The notes under the pieces: model-generated
Databases searched by the model: none
What the model saw: only the letters and a program-made list of their open reading frames with translations
What the model was told of the DNA's origin: nothing
From: Torreya grandis
Taxonomy: Eukaryota > Streptophyta > Pinopsida > Cupressales > Taxaceae
Length of the DNA: 64,000 nucleotides
Direction: 5' to 3'
Assembly (NCBI GenBank): GCA_037957365.1
Contig: JARHVA010000157.1
Span: forward strand, 2,054,501-2,118,500
Position numbers and translations under genes: made by a program
Shown: one piece after another, positions 36,615 to 48,567 of the stretch
How the letters are laid out: every line of letters begins with the position of its first letter
How positions within the stretch are numbered: the stretch's first letter is position 1

Positions 36615-39600
36615 GAATTCTAAAAATAAGCATTAAAATCCTATCTATTTAAAATAGATTTAGTTCCTTTAGTTTAAAAAATTAAGGTTTACTAATTAAT
36701 TTCACCTCGCTTATCTATTTCACCTCCCATCACTTGCAATGGAACATTTAATAAATTATCTTCTATATGTTGTCACTTTTCAAGTCATTTATTTCTACAA
36801 CATGACATAAATTTATATACCTATAAATACACACTAGAGTTTTTATCATATTATTATAGTTGGGGAAACCATGATACATAAATGATCGATATGAGTTCAC
36901 CTTAGGCAATCCAACATCTGAACAGATATTTATCAAGTATATTTTATTCTCCAAATTAAAAAAATATGATGGAATCACTTTCCTAAGATTATAAATGGTA
37001 ATTAATAAACATATTATGGAATATTAATTGCTTATGACATTTTATTGCCCATATACAAATATTTTAAAATAATTAGATATTTCAGATACATGTGTTTCCT
37101 AATTTTGCTAAGAATTTCATACACTACTTGATCATATCTTTCAATACTTGTTTTACAATATGATTAATGTGGTTTCTAATTTCAAATGACATTTTCACAT
37201 ATTCATGTGTATTTATTGTTATAAATTTTCTAGATATGATTATATATATATATGTTTTAAATGGTACACATGATTTTTTATTTTGAGATGAGTGAATTTT
37301 AAGATTCATTTTTTATATCAAAATGGGGTGATAATATATGTATTATCATACTATTCAAGGATTCAAATGTATTTTTAGCCATAAATAGAGGGAAAATATT
37401 TTAATAGACACTTTTGAAAGGCATAATGCATGATTCAGATAGGTCAAATTGAGCTTACATAAATATATCGCATGATTATAAAACTTATTTCAGGCACACT
37501 GAAAACATTTTACATAATTTTGAGTAGAGGTTAAAACATTCTATATCATTTTAAGGAATAATTGGAGTATTCTATATCACTTTGTAAAATGATTCAGACA
37601 TTCTAAGTTTACATTAAGGTATAGATGGATCACTTTGGGACATGGAATTTCATCCATGTAAAGTTATTATATTTTATTATATTCAAGGAATGATGAAAAA
37701 TGGTATAATGTGTGAACTTTAGTATCTATAAGTCATTTGTATCAGTTGATCCTTTTTACGTATGACCCTGGTTTTAGGGTTTCGCAAGTAGAGGTTGTTA
37801 TTAAAACACCATTTTTTAAATTTTCTGGCTAAGAAGATAATAAGGATAGAGAATTATTTATTTAACTATACAAGTTGGGTTATTTGGGCCCATGGTATTT
37901 TCATTTCAAGTAACATGAGCACACTTTATGAGTATCAAAAGATTACATACCACTAGATGTATGCATTGGACACTGTAGGACATGAGGGAATGAAGTATGA
38001 AGTTTAAACAACATTCAAGTATGAATTTTATTGTATCCATTTAAACTATTATTTAGTATTACATTTAAATTATATATTATGTTCAATAAAAAAATAAAAA
38101 ATAAAAACTATAGATTAAAGGGAGGGCATCTATAGACATCAAAATTTGATATGAGACTTATTTGCACAATGATTTTTTTGTGACTTTACACACATTGATT
38201 TTCATCATGAATTAAGTACTTATTGGTGCATTTTATCTATGTCTTTTACTTTCTTATTTACTCCATTTGATTTCACACTTTTCTATTTGATCTATTTTCC
38301 TATTTCTAGGTCTATCACAGGGATCCCTAGCTTGTTTTATTCATTCCTTCTCATCTCTATGTTCACAATTGTTCTCATAAACTTGGATTATGTCAGTTAC
38401 TAATAATGTCTAATTTTACCAAAAAATTCTTGGTGTAACTTGCACTCTTTTCTTGGGTTCATTGCCCTTAGTGTCCATATATTTTATATTTTTGTGTCTT
38501 GTTAGATATGATTTTGCATGACAATAATTCCTTAATTCAAACATGAGATTACTATATATATAATTACCATATATGTATGTAGGGACAAGAATTTTTTATT
38601 GATAAAAATACAAACATAAGTAATTTATCACATTGCATATGTTCAATCACATTTTTGGAGTTTCTAAAGTATAATTCTAATTAAACATATCACTGGAATG
38701 CTTGTACAAAAGGAAGACCTAAGTGAAATTACATTCATATTTGTATTCACATGAGTTGGCACACACATAAATAGTTGGGAGAACTATGTGTAGTTTGAAT
38801 CCTCTTCAATGTATTTGAGCATAGGAAATACTCAATGATTAAATGGGGTTTGGTTGGGGTTAGTCCAACCCAAGAGCACTATACCATTTTTAAGGTTTTA
38901 TTCATCCAAGTGTTTTTATAGGGTTTCATAGGAAGAAGAGGTACTTATATGATTTATGTGGATTATCACAAACATCTGAAGCATAACTATACAAAAGTAG
39001 ACTTAGGTGCACAAGTTCTACCACTCTAAAATTTTTTTTAACATGCAGTTATTGCTGAAAAAGTCAAATGTTGCAAGGTACTATAGGGGTTTGAGTCTAG
39101 TGTCAATGTTTAGGAGGTTTTGAGGGTTGTGTCACTTTTATAATTTGTTTCTTGTATGATATTAAACCTTTTATAATTATATATTCATTTCCTTGATCCA
39201 CAGAAGGTTTGTATGAGCTAAGTTTCTTGTTCATTTAGTTAGTATTGCTTTTCCTATTTATCCTAGTGCAATATCAATTAACCAAGTTCAAGTTATATTA
39301 CCATGTTCATTGTTATATTACCCATAATCTAAATGTGTTTACAGTTTCCTTAATTTTTATATCTCTTGAGTGTAAAATACATAAAATTATTGTTTATAAT
39401 GTTGGGTTTGTGCTACAAATGTGTTTCATAAAAAACTGAATAAAGTTTTGGTGATGTAACTCCAAACTAATTAGTAGAGATATTTACACCAAATTTAGTA
39501 GTCGCTTGTCTTAGTTTTTGAAATTTATAGGTTATTAATTTAATTGATTGGTATATATTCTTTATAAGTATATTGTATAATAATTATTGTAAATATTTTT

Positions 39601-41740
39601 ATATGAGTTCATATCATATAAAAAATGCAATGATATTTAAAAAATCATGGTTTATCATTTCAATGTTATGAATTTGATTTGCAATATTCCAGGATGTGAG
39701 ATGCAAAGATTATTTTGGAATACCTTGCTATGAGTTATGATGATTTAATTTCAATTTTTATGATTTTTTTTCCTTTTTTTCCTTAAGTGATTTTTTACTT
39801 GTTTAATTTATGTTTTTTTAATAAAACACATATATTTCCAAATTTATGTCACACATGCACATGTGTGTGTGCACTTGCACACACACATGTATATATATTC
39901 ATTTATTTTCCATATCTAATCTTGATGTGATTGGTAAGAGAAATGTAAATTATTTAGTAGGTAAAATTTTAATTATTGCATGTTTGTAGTGGGGTCATGG
40001 AGAAACTTCATATCCACTTATGTGCAGGTAATATCACCTTTCTATCTCATAACACAAGATTTTTTGGTAGGCTAGTTCAACATCATGAATATGAATAGTT
40101 TTCATGAGTGGGCCTCACATTGTTTTGGGTTTCCATGTTATTTCATCCTTATCTAGGGGCAACATGGGGGGAAAAACTTGTCATTTATGCATGTTACTCC
40201 TTCCTTATACATTTGTATTATGTTTTAAAAATATTATGAATAATATGTTATCTATGATGTAGGATTCACACACTCAGTGTATTTATTATTGCTAACATTA
40301 TCTATGATATATGATTTCTATGATGCATGATTGAGATACATGTTTTCTTATGATTTCATTTCAAACTTGATATCCATATTACAAGATTCATATGATAAAT
40401 TTATCATGTTGTTAATAATAGACATTATGCTTATGTGCTTTTCATGTTTATTTTTGTGTTTATTTAGCTTATGTGTTTGACACGTTGTTTATCATATTAA
40501 TTATGTGTATGTAATTTATATGTTTCCATGACCTTAGCATGTTCATTGCATGTATAATTTGTTATGATACTTATCATGAGCATTTTTATTATGTGCTTAA
40601 CATGTGAGTTATGTTTTTTTTTATGCTCATTGTGCTTATATGTTTTCTATGTTGTTCATTATGCTTAAACTTCAAATTTTTTAATGATTATTATCGTGCA
40701 TATTTGTTTGGGGAAAAATATATGTCCTTGTTAATAATATTCATTATTTCATGTATTATTTTAATGACTCATTTCTATCAAAATTTTAGTTATATATCTT
40801 GCTATGACTATTATGTTCCAATTATTATACTTTGATATATTTGGATCTAAAATGGAAAAAAAAAGACATTGGTGCATGTTCCTTTAATGTTACTTATTAT
40901 CAGGGTAGGCTATTTGATTATATGTTGGCATGTTACATCTAATTTATTTTGAGATATGAATTTCATAATTTCACCCCAAATCTCAAAAGGAACATATATA
41001 TTATTAACTATATTTTTAGGGCCATGATTTCTTCAATGTTATGATGGACCCAAGGGACTCCTAATGCATATCAAATGCAAAAGGGCATATTCATTACCAT
41101 AGTAAATATTACAAAATTTGAATCTATTTTCTTGATGAATATTAAAAATTAGAATAGTTGTGATGCCATAATAGAAATGAGGAGGGCCCAAGAAAAATCC
41201 ACTATACAAACATCCACACATATATATCCATAAGAGAGAAAAAATCACCAATTAAATCACAATGTATTACACTAAATGAAATATACAATGTACATGTGGG
41301 AAACCAATAATGGTTTCATTAGAATAGTATTCCTGAGAGACTACATTTCAGCTAGGTCAAGATAAGCTCCTCTTATATCCATTCACTTTCCATAGGGCCA
41401 AAGGTTCCTTGTATAGGAAAAGTAAGAGGTGAGTGGGAGGTTATTATTTTTGAAGTGAAATTGAGATCATTCCCCAAGATACACTTAACACTTCTCACAT
41501 GTGTGAGGATAACTACCAAAATTAAACATGAATTAAATAATCATGTGTACACTACTTAAGGTGGACTTCACAACAAGTGTGAACATGAAAAATACAAACA
41601 CCCCAATACAAACCAACTTAGGTGATGTGGTAAAAGAGAATAAGTCTTAAGCTCATAAGTATGGGTCCTAAAAACTAGGTCTGATGAGGTGCCCATGCAT
41701 AATGATAGAGCCAAAAATAACAATGAATCAAGCTTCTATA
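36615..41740. other. AT-rich sequence without a supported gene
   Basis: About 5 kb with no recognisable coding potential. Visible structures: a possible LTR edge at about 38115-38135 (GGGAGGGCATC followed by TATAGACATCAAAATTTG, similar to the edge at 63358); the palindrome at 39859-39890; and a degenerate AT-rich repeat at about 40390-40680 built from TTATGTGCTT- and CATGTT-like blocks. Minus-strand frames at 36763-36978 and 37124-37309 show no motif. Confidence 0.5.
39859..39890. repeat. Palindrome with 15-bp perfect arms of alternating purine/pyrimidine
   Basis: ACATGTGTGTGTGCA, a 2-base spacer CT, then TGCACACACACATGT, the exact reverse complement. The alternating pattern continues on both sides (CACATGC and ATATATAT). 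Confidence 0.9.
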
Positions 41741-41749
41741 GATGTGTTT

Positions 41750-44300
41750 TATTTATTTTTGGATTAATATGACCCAATAAGCATAAAATTATTGAATAAA
41801 TTAGAATGCTAAAGATATAAAATTTAAAAATAATTATGATTACAACTTGCTAAATATATTAATATGGTACTTTTGGAAAATAATAAGAAAACAACTTAGC
41901 TTAGAATTTGAGATTTTGTTGGTTTGATATTAGATATAACCATATAAAACACACCAACATAGGTCTATGATATTGGATTTTGGGCCTATATCTAGACAGG
42001 TTTGCATTCCCTAGATAACAATGTAGGTTGACTTTGTCCATTGATTATAAACTTGTCCATTATGGAAATGATAAAAACTATGACTAACCTAGCAACTACG
42101 TTTATGTTCACTGAGACTATTGATACACTGTCACATCTAAAATATTTCACAAAGATACCTATAATATGAAACCCTAGTTCTTGTAAAAAATGATTCAATG
42201 ATTCAATTTTAAATAGGGGTGTCAGGGAAAAAGGGATTGAGTTGGGTTGGCCTTAGCTAATCCCTGTTGACTGACCAAGCATTGCATTACATTTTAAATT
42301 CTCTAAAGAGGGATTAAATTTGAATGCAGTTCTCTCAAAAATGTGTATGTGTGAAATTTTGAATGCAATCATAGATGCTCTTTCTCTTATTTTACCCTTA
42401 GCACAAGCATGCAAATATGGATTTATCCTTTTTAACTTTCAAATTTAGTTTTAGAAATAATGTAAATAAATTATGAATTCCTTGTATAGCTCTTGATAAT
42501 CTATAATGTTGTCCTCAAATACATTATAGTAGCTTTGTATTTATATAGATATTGATTTTGAATTAAGATACCTATTGGCACATAAAATCCAAAACAATTA
42601 GACCCAAATGAAAAGTGACCAAAAAAACTATAAACATTATGCTTGGACAAGTATGTATTTCATGAATAGGTCTATGGGCCCTGATCTATCTAGAAATTAT
42701 GGACTTATCCATAAATCACATAAAAATAAAATAGAAAGGAATTAGGGATCCCCACAAAAATTTGAAAATACAAACAACAATGAACAAGTGACCACACAAT
42801 TGTAGGAAATAAAGATGGAAAACCCAAACAAATGCATCAATAGATACTTCATTCATCAATAATAGTCTATATACATGCAAAGTTATATGAAAGGATATTA
42901 AAAATAGGCTTGTACCATCAACATCCCCCTCCCCATTTATTATATAAATTAAAATTTATATAGTAAAGGAGAAATGTATACCTAAGTGTGTATGACACAT
43001 TTTATCTGTGGCATGAAATTCTAGTTGTGCATGGCACTCAATAGTGAAATCTATAATAACACATGTATTAATCAATGTCCGTTAATAAAATTTGAAAGTA
43101 TATAAATGAGGTTGAAATTTAAAGAGTAAAGTAAGGAATACATTTGTATGCATGTGGTATTATTCTACTTGTGGATAGTACTCATGTTGTGAAGAGTGGG
43201 TATGTCAAGGGTCACCAACTAATCCAACCAAGAAAAAAAGTGATGCTTTCAGCCTATTTATTTACTAGTTATAGAAGTGAATTACCTTTCAAGTAGTAAA
43301 GGGAGAGTATTAGGTCATTGGGTGTCACTAAAACCATGGCCATACTAACTTGAGTAACTAATTTATCTCTAGTATTTTACCCCAAGATGCAAGGTTGGAA
43401 CCCATAATTGATTTATTAGATGTAATGCCAAGGGCATCAAGTGTCTCTAGACTCAAATTCACATTACCTATAGTAGATAAAATCACACCACTGTAGATGG
43501 ATCCATATTATTTTCTGCATGATCCAAAGAGAATGAATAATATTCATGCCCCATCATGACTGTAGTGCCAATATATTTAAAGTGAAACCAAAACCATTTT
43601 TCATTTAATATTTAAAATGTATTTTAGTGCATATGTACATGACCCAGTCTCAAATAGCATCATGAATTTTGAATATGAATAATATATATGTGCATAAATT
43701 GACATCATGCCCCCTAAATTTGTGTTAAATGATATAGAATGACATGCATCTATATGATCAACTATTATTATATGTGAGACCTGTAATTTTGTTCTTATAC
43801 ATGTTTACATATGCCTATGCACATGTATCCAACTATGAATGAATATGTAATCAAGTCTCTACAAAGTGAGTGCACATGTATGGCATGCACTCCCATAATC
43901 TGTACCAATGGGCCAATATATGTCTCATTTATGATTTTTGATTCATTCTAATTTTTTAAAAGTTTAATTATGTATGTGCATATGCATTGCATATGCCTTT
44001 GGATATGTATAATGCTTATTGATATCTAGTAATGTATAATTTTTTTATTTTCACAATAGAGTTCACACATATGTCATATTCCCCTAACAATAATACCGGT
44101 GCATATAATATGTTATAAATATGTAAACATCCTATCACAAATATGTAGTGTGTAGATAATTTGAACCATGTATAGTGTACCAAAATTGAGTGATGCCATA
44201 AATATTGTTTATGTAATAACCTAATGTATGCCCCATTTTGACATGAGGGATGAGAGTATCGAATGAATCACATCAAAATAAATGTAAGTTTAAATAATTT
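41750..44300 (-). mobile_element. Possible truncated third member of the element B/C family
   Basis: On the minus strand GGGGAGGGGGA (42934-42924) directly precedes TGTTGATGG, a convincing polypurine tract and LTR start at 42923. Sequence to the right resembles the internal 3' region of B and C (AGAAATGTATACCTAA, CATGCCCCCTAAA). Sequence to the left, down to about 41750, has the general character of their LTRs (TTGGATTAATATGACCC, GAATGCTAAAGATATAAA). No second LTR or target duplication was found, so this is tentative. Confidence 0.35.
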
Positions 44301-45229
44301 TTATAAATTATAACTTATTGGATTAAGTAGCTTCTTATTTTGAGCATTTTGAAATATTAGAATTTGACCACTTTAATATTTTTTGAATGTTTTAATCTCA
44401 TTTGAGAAATGTGTCTGATGGGCTTCAAACAATTATTGCTGAAGGAAATAGCAAATAGGAATAATTTGGAGGTATTAAGAAATATGTGTCATAATCCACT
44501 TATACAAAAATAAGCACTAACTTTTTCATTTTTTAAATGGTTGGTAGGAGTGATTGAAATATTACCATGTATAAGAACAGATTGGATGTGTTCTAACACA
44601 TCTAACTAGGAGTAATTTTGATAAGTATTGCTCAATATATCACATACAAAAATTTCATTATGATTAATTTCACTTTAAAAAAAAATTCAACCTGTATAAG
44701 TAGGTTGGTTCAATATAATTTTGAAATTCATTTGCATCTTGCTAATTTGTGGTTTTTGAGCTCTAGTTGAGAATAATGTTGTATAAATGAGACATTGGAA
44801 TGACCTAATTCAAGCAAGTGGAGGAAACCATATAGGCTAAAGACACTCCACCATTGGTACATAGTGAAAACTTATATTTTTGACATATTTCATAAATTAT
44901 AAAAAAAAATTATTTATACTATTTTCAAGCATCTTAATGTTTTTATCACTGTCTACCAAAGTTGTCCCTTTAGTTTCAACTTATCCAAACCTTGTGCAGA
45001 CTTATCCAATTTTTTTGCAGACTTGTCTACATACTCATTTCTTTCACCATGGTCCTATCTGTGTAGTTTTATACTCTAACATGGTACTATCTGAGATATT
45101 TTTTGGGGCTTAATATTTAGGTTGTTTCTATTTTATTTTGTCATATTTTTATAACTTTGACAAATGTTATGTAATGATTTAATGATTTTTAGGTGACACA
45201 AAAATATGGGAGTTTAGGAGTTGGCAGGG
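44301..45229. other. AT-rich sequence without a supported gene
   Basis: A plus-strand frame at 44880-45113 shows no motif. It may lie in the 5' flank of the PMD relic that follows. Confidence 0.5.
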
Positions 45230-46802
45230 GATCGATACCATGTGAGTGTTTCCTTTGATTTATTTAGAGATATCTACTCTTGACATGGTTGGGTTAGGAT
45301 ATTTTTTATGGTTAGATTTGATGTTTTATGGCATACATATGATTATGGCACTAGTAGAGTGGTAGGACTCGATTAATTTTACCTAATGGGTCCTCACGGG
45401 GGAGATGATTGTTACACTTGAGGGTGTGTGGAGGATATTGATACTTTATATGGTTCGCACACTTGTGACCTTAGCATTGGTGGTAGGCATGGGTAGATAG
45501 CACATGACTACTAATATATGATTGGGCATGTTAGGGGTGTTTGGTATACAACTAGTAATACTACTATATTTTTTTCTAAGATTATACCATCAAATGTTTT
45601 GGGTGTGAAAAAATTCATTTGTGTATTGTTATCATCTTTTATTATTTTTTATGGTGGTAGTGTTTATATTTCATGTAGGATAAATCACTTTATCTAAGAT
45701 ATTAAGAAGCACAATAACATGTATTCCTGGGGACAAATGATGTTGGCTCATCTATATATGGATATGCATCAATTTACCCTAGAGGGATTTGGTGGTGGGT
45801 TGGGATCAATAGAGTTATTGCATTGTTGGGTGTATGAGCACATATAAATGATACACCCTATGGGTATGCCGCATGGTGATTGGGCAAACCCATAAATGTT
45901 TATACAATGGTTTAGGATTGCATGTGTTTTTTGGAGTGGGACCATGGAGTGTCATTAGATTCTTAACAATTTATTAGAGTATTCTGTTGGGAGATAACAA
46001 AACTGGAAGCACACAATTGATTACCAAACCAAGCAACTTAATATGCGGAAATTAACCAGATTCACCAAGTAACTAGAATTCAGAATAACACAAGATATGA
46101 GAGACAATACACTATCTTGTATTAACACTTTATACAGAAAAGAATACAATAAAGAAGATGCCACTTCTTCTCCACCACCTTACAGAGGTTTCCCACACCT
46201 CAAGTGAACAGTAAATCTTCTCCCCAAAGCTCTCCCTCTCAGGTCCCAACACCCAACTCAAAATACAGAGTTGGTGTTCACCTCCCGTGCTCCACGCACA
46301 CCACAAGTGCTACACGCACTCCACAAGCACTCCACGTGCTCCACAAGTACTCAAGGTACTTCAAGTAGATCTCCCATGAACCTACAACAACCTGCAATTC
46401 AACAGACCATACTTATGGAAGGAACTCCCTTGCCTTCCTCTCTGCTCTATCCGAGTACACACACCTGTACTCCAAGTAGATCCTGCCTGATACTGCTCCC
46501 TGTTGTGTTGCTGTCTATATGACCTTGCACACCTGCAAATCAAACAACGGTTCTGCTCACCTGTGAACCTTGACCTTGCACACACATACACCTACAGATC
46601 AACGATCTTACTTACCATGTAGATCACTCTACACCCTGAAGAACCCTTGTCCTTGCCTCACCAAGTCCTTATGATTCTCCAACCAGTACCAAGCTTGGCA
46701 CTGATAGGGAACTAGGAGGAGCACCCTTACTCACTTCACACACAGAAGGAGCAAACTTTGCTCAACTCAAACTAGAACACTTTTCCAATACAACCATGAG
46801 TC

Positions 46803-46812
46803 TATTATATAG
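46803..46812 (-). promoter_or_regulatory. Likely TATA box of the solo LTR
   Basis: Minus-strand CTATATAATA followed by GACTCATGG, about 330 bp from the LTR start. It supports minus orientation. Confidence 0.5.
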
Positions 46813-46950
46813 ATCTCATCCAAACAATGATTAGACATCTAATTACCATAATTAGATCCACAGCTCTCAGTCTAAAAATAGCTCTCTTCATGCAAACACA
46901 TGGTTCGTTAGCTAACTGCCCGTAACAAGCGCAGTCCGAACCACACAGGC

Positions 46951-47065
46951 GACCGACGTCGGTCCCTGTCCGCCTGGGGGTCGCCGACGCCGGCCGATCT
47001 CTGACCGATGTCGGTTGCCTTCCTGCCCTATCCTGCCGACATCGGTTGGCCTGACCGACGTCGGT
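46951..47065. repeat. Cluster of CCGACGTCGG-type palindromes in the solo LTR
   Basis: GACCGACGTCGGTC (46951-46964, a perfect 14-bp palindrome), GACCGATGTCGGT (47003-47015), CCGACATCGG (47036-47045) and GACCGACGTCGGT (47053-47065), plus a CGACGCCGG variant near 46985. The variants differ by C/T or G/A at CpG. The same motif fills part of the LTRs of the young element at 53887-58324. Confidence 0.85.
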
Positions 47066-47732
47066 GTCTCTGACACTCAGCAACTCCCCTGCAACCTCCT
47101 CCGTGTCTGCATCAGTGAAGCTTTTAGCTCCACAATCCTAACATATTCGATTATCTCATGACCTTGTTAAGGTTTTACAGGGTGGGATGAGGATAAATTA
47201 AAACTGCATCAGCTTTGTGTTAGTTATTGGTTTCATGATCATTGGACTAATGTTTATGAGTGATTTTAGTTTGATTATGTCATGTGCCACTTTTTTATTA
47301 TATAGAATATGCCCTCACAATAAATTATATGGATTTGATATGTTAGAGCTCCTAAATTATTTTATTTGAGGTAGACCCAGTTATTTAAATTCTTGATATT
47401 GATGATGTTGGGCATACTCTAGCATACACATGATAGTGGATGGTGCACTAATGGTCTACCTTATTTCCTAATATGGTATAGGGTGACCTCAAGGAACAAG
47501 GTGGAGGAAGATATGTGGGTGGGCAATAGATATTGAGCCTAATGTTCCTCTTATGGTTGTGAGTATGTATATATGTTCTTAAAATATTTTCATTATTATT
47601 ATTTACTTTAATAAATTTTTCATTAATATTTTATAGGAGGTGACGGTTATTAGCTAACGATTATATAGGCAACACTTTTAGTTTTTACTATAAACATGCC
47701 AGGTGAGGTAGTTCTTGGTTTAGTTGAATATG

Positions 47733-47734
<2 letters not shown>

Positions 47735-47804
<70 letters not shown>
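47735..47804. repeat. (AC)35 microsatellite
   Basis: Uninterrupted dinucleotide run of 70 bp within the 3' part of PMD relic 2. Two minus-strand frames through it (47650-47912) are low-complexity artefacts. Confidence 0.95.
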
Positions 47805-47809
<5 letters not shown>

Positions 47810-48220
47810 ATGAGCATGCCCCATTTTTTGAACAACTTTCTATAGCCACCATTACATATGAGGTAGCTACATCAAAGTAGGATAATTTTAGATTTGAGTG
47901 TGATGTAATCATAGTTGAGTAGGACCAGCTTAGGGAAGAGTTGATGAGGTTGAAGGTTCCCCTAAAGCTCTAGCTATAGATTTAGGTCAAATTTTACTAG
48001 TTGAGTACATTTTATTATAGTATGAGCATACAAATTTTTTAGGTATGAGTGGTTGTCTATAAGGATAGAAAGAGGAGGACTCAGTCTCGATCAAGGTCTT
48101 GACATGATGATAATGGGGATTATATAGCATGAGCCCTTATGGTGATTGATAGGGATATTGAAAGATATGTTGATATAGATGATGACGTAGGTGGATAAGG
48201 GATGATTATTGAGTGACCTT

Positions 48221-48562
48221 AAACATGTTTTACTTCCATTATTATGTTGAACATTTATTTCAGATATTAACTTTTAGTGTTGTTTATATTGTGCTTACAT
48301 GGAATGGATGTTGCATATGTTTTAAGAGTTGTTGCATTTTACAACTGTAATCATGAGATTACCTTATTACTTAGTACCTTGATATATGTTTTTGTGTTTT
48401 TTTATATGAAAGAAAGTTTTCGTGATATAAATTTTAATTTGCAACAAATGTGTATAAGCAAACTAAATAAAAATCATAGAATGAGTTGACCACCCTGACA
48501 AAAATAAAAAATTTGCACCGTATTGATCATCATTTGTAACTAAATTTTGATACTAAATCTTT
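48221..48562. other. AT-rich flank between PMD relic 2 and element C
   Basis: A plus-strand frame at 48277-48489 has no motif. The last five bases, GGATC, are the left target duplication of element C. Confidence 0.5.
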
Positions 48563-48567
48563 GGATC

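Larger units (their letters stand above)
45985..47143 (-). mobile_element. Solo LTR (Copia-like), 1159 bp
   Basis: Bounded by TGTTGGGA and TCCTAACA (TG/CA with short inverted repeats) and a perfect target duplication TATTC at 45980-45984 and 47144-47148. No internal region, primer site or polypurine tract is present, so it is what recombination between two LTRs leaves behind. The ending CTCCCAACA on the minus strand is typical of plant Copia LTR ends, and a minus-strand TATA box fits that strand. Its GC content and CpG count are much higher than the surroundings, and it holds a cluster of CCGACGTCGG palindromes at 46951-47065. Open frames inside it (for example 46271-46522 and 46805-47083) are by-products of this composition. 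Confidence 0.85.
45230..48220 (+). pseudogene. Plant mobile domain (PMD) relic 2, interrupted by a solo LTR
   Basis: On the plus strand a decayed frame shows the PMD order. Near 45310-45370 is LDLMFYGIHMIMALVEWW, then 45399-45440 GEMIVTLEGVWRIL, then 45728-45799 WGQMMLAHLYMDMHQFTLEG with FGGGLGS. A solo LTR (45985-47143) interrupts it. Beyond it, readable pieces around VMCHFFII and, near 47465, LIWYRVTSRNK match the later PMD blocks (the W-Y-R segment). A basic stretch RKRRTQSRSRS near 48071-48105 and an acidic end VDIDDDVGG near 48170-48195 probably belong to its tail. Several stops and shifts make it inactive. The corresponding blocks of PMD relic 1 are clearly related. The role of PMD proteins in transposons is not established; the host members MAIN and MAIL1 act in silencing and genome maintenance. 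Confidence 0.6.

Noticed and set aside
46271..47083. Open frames inside the solo LTR (83, 69 and 92 codons)
   Set aside because: They follow from the GC-rich composition of the LTR. They lie on both strands, overlap each other and show no motif.
47650..47912. Two overlapping frames with VCVCVC repeats
   Set aside because: They are translations of the (AC)n microsatellite, not genes.
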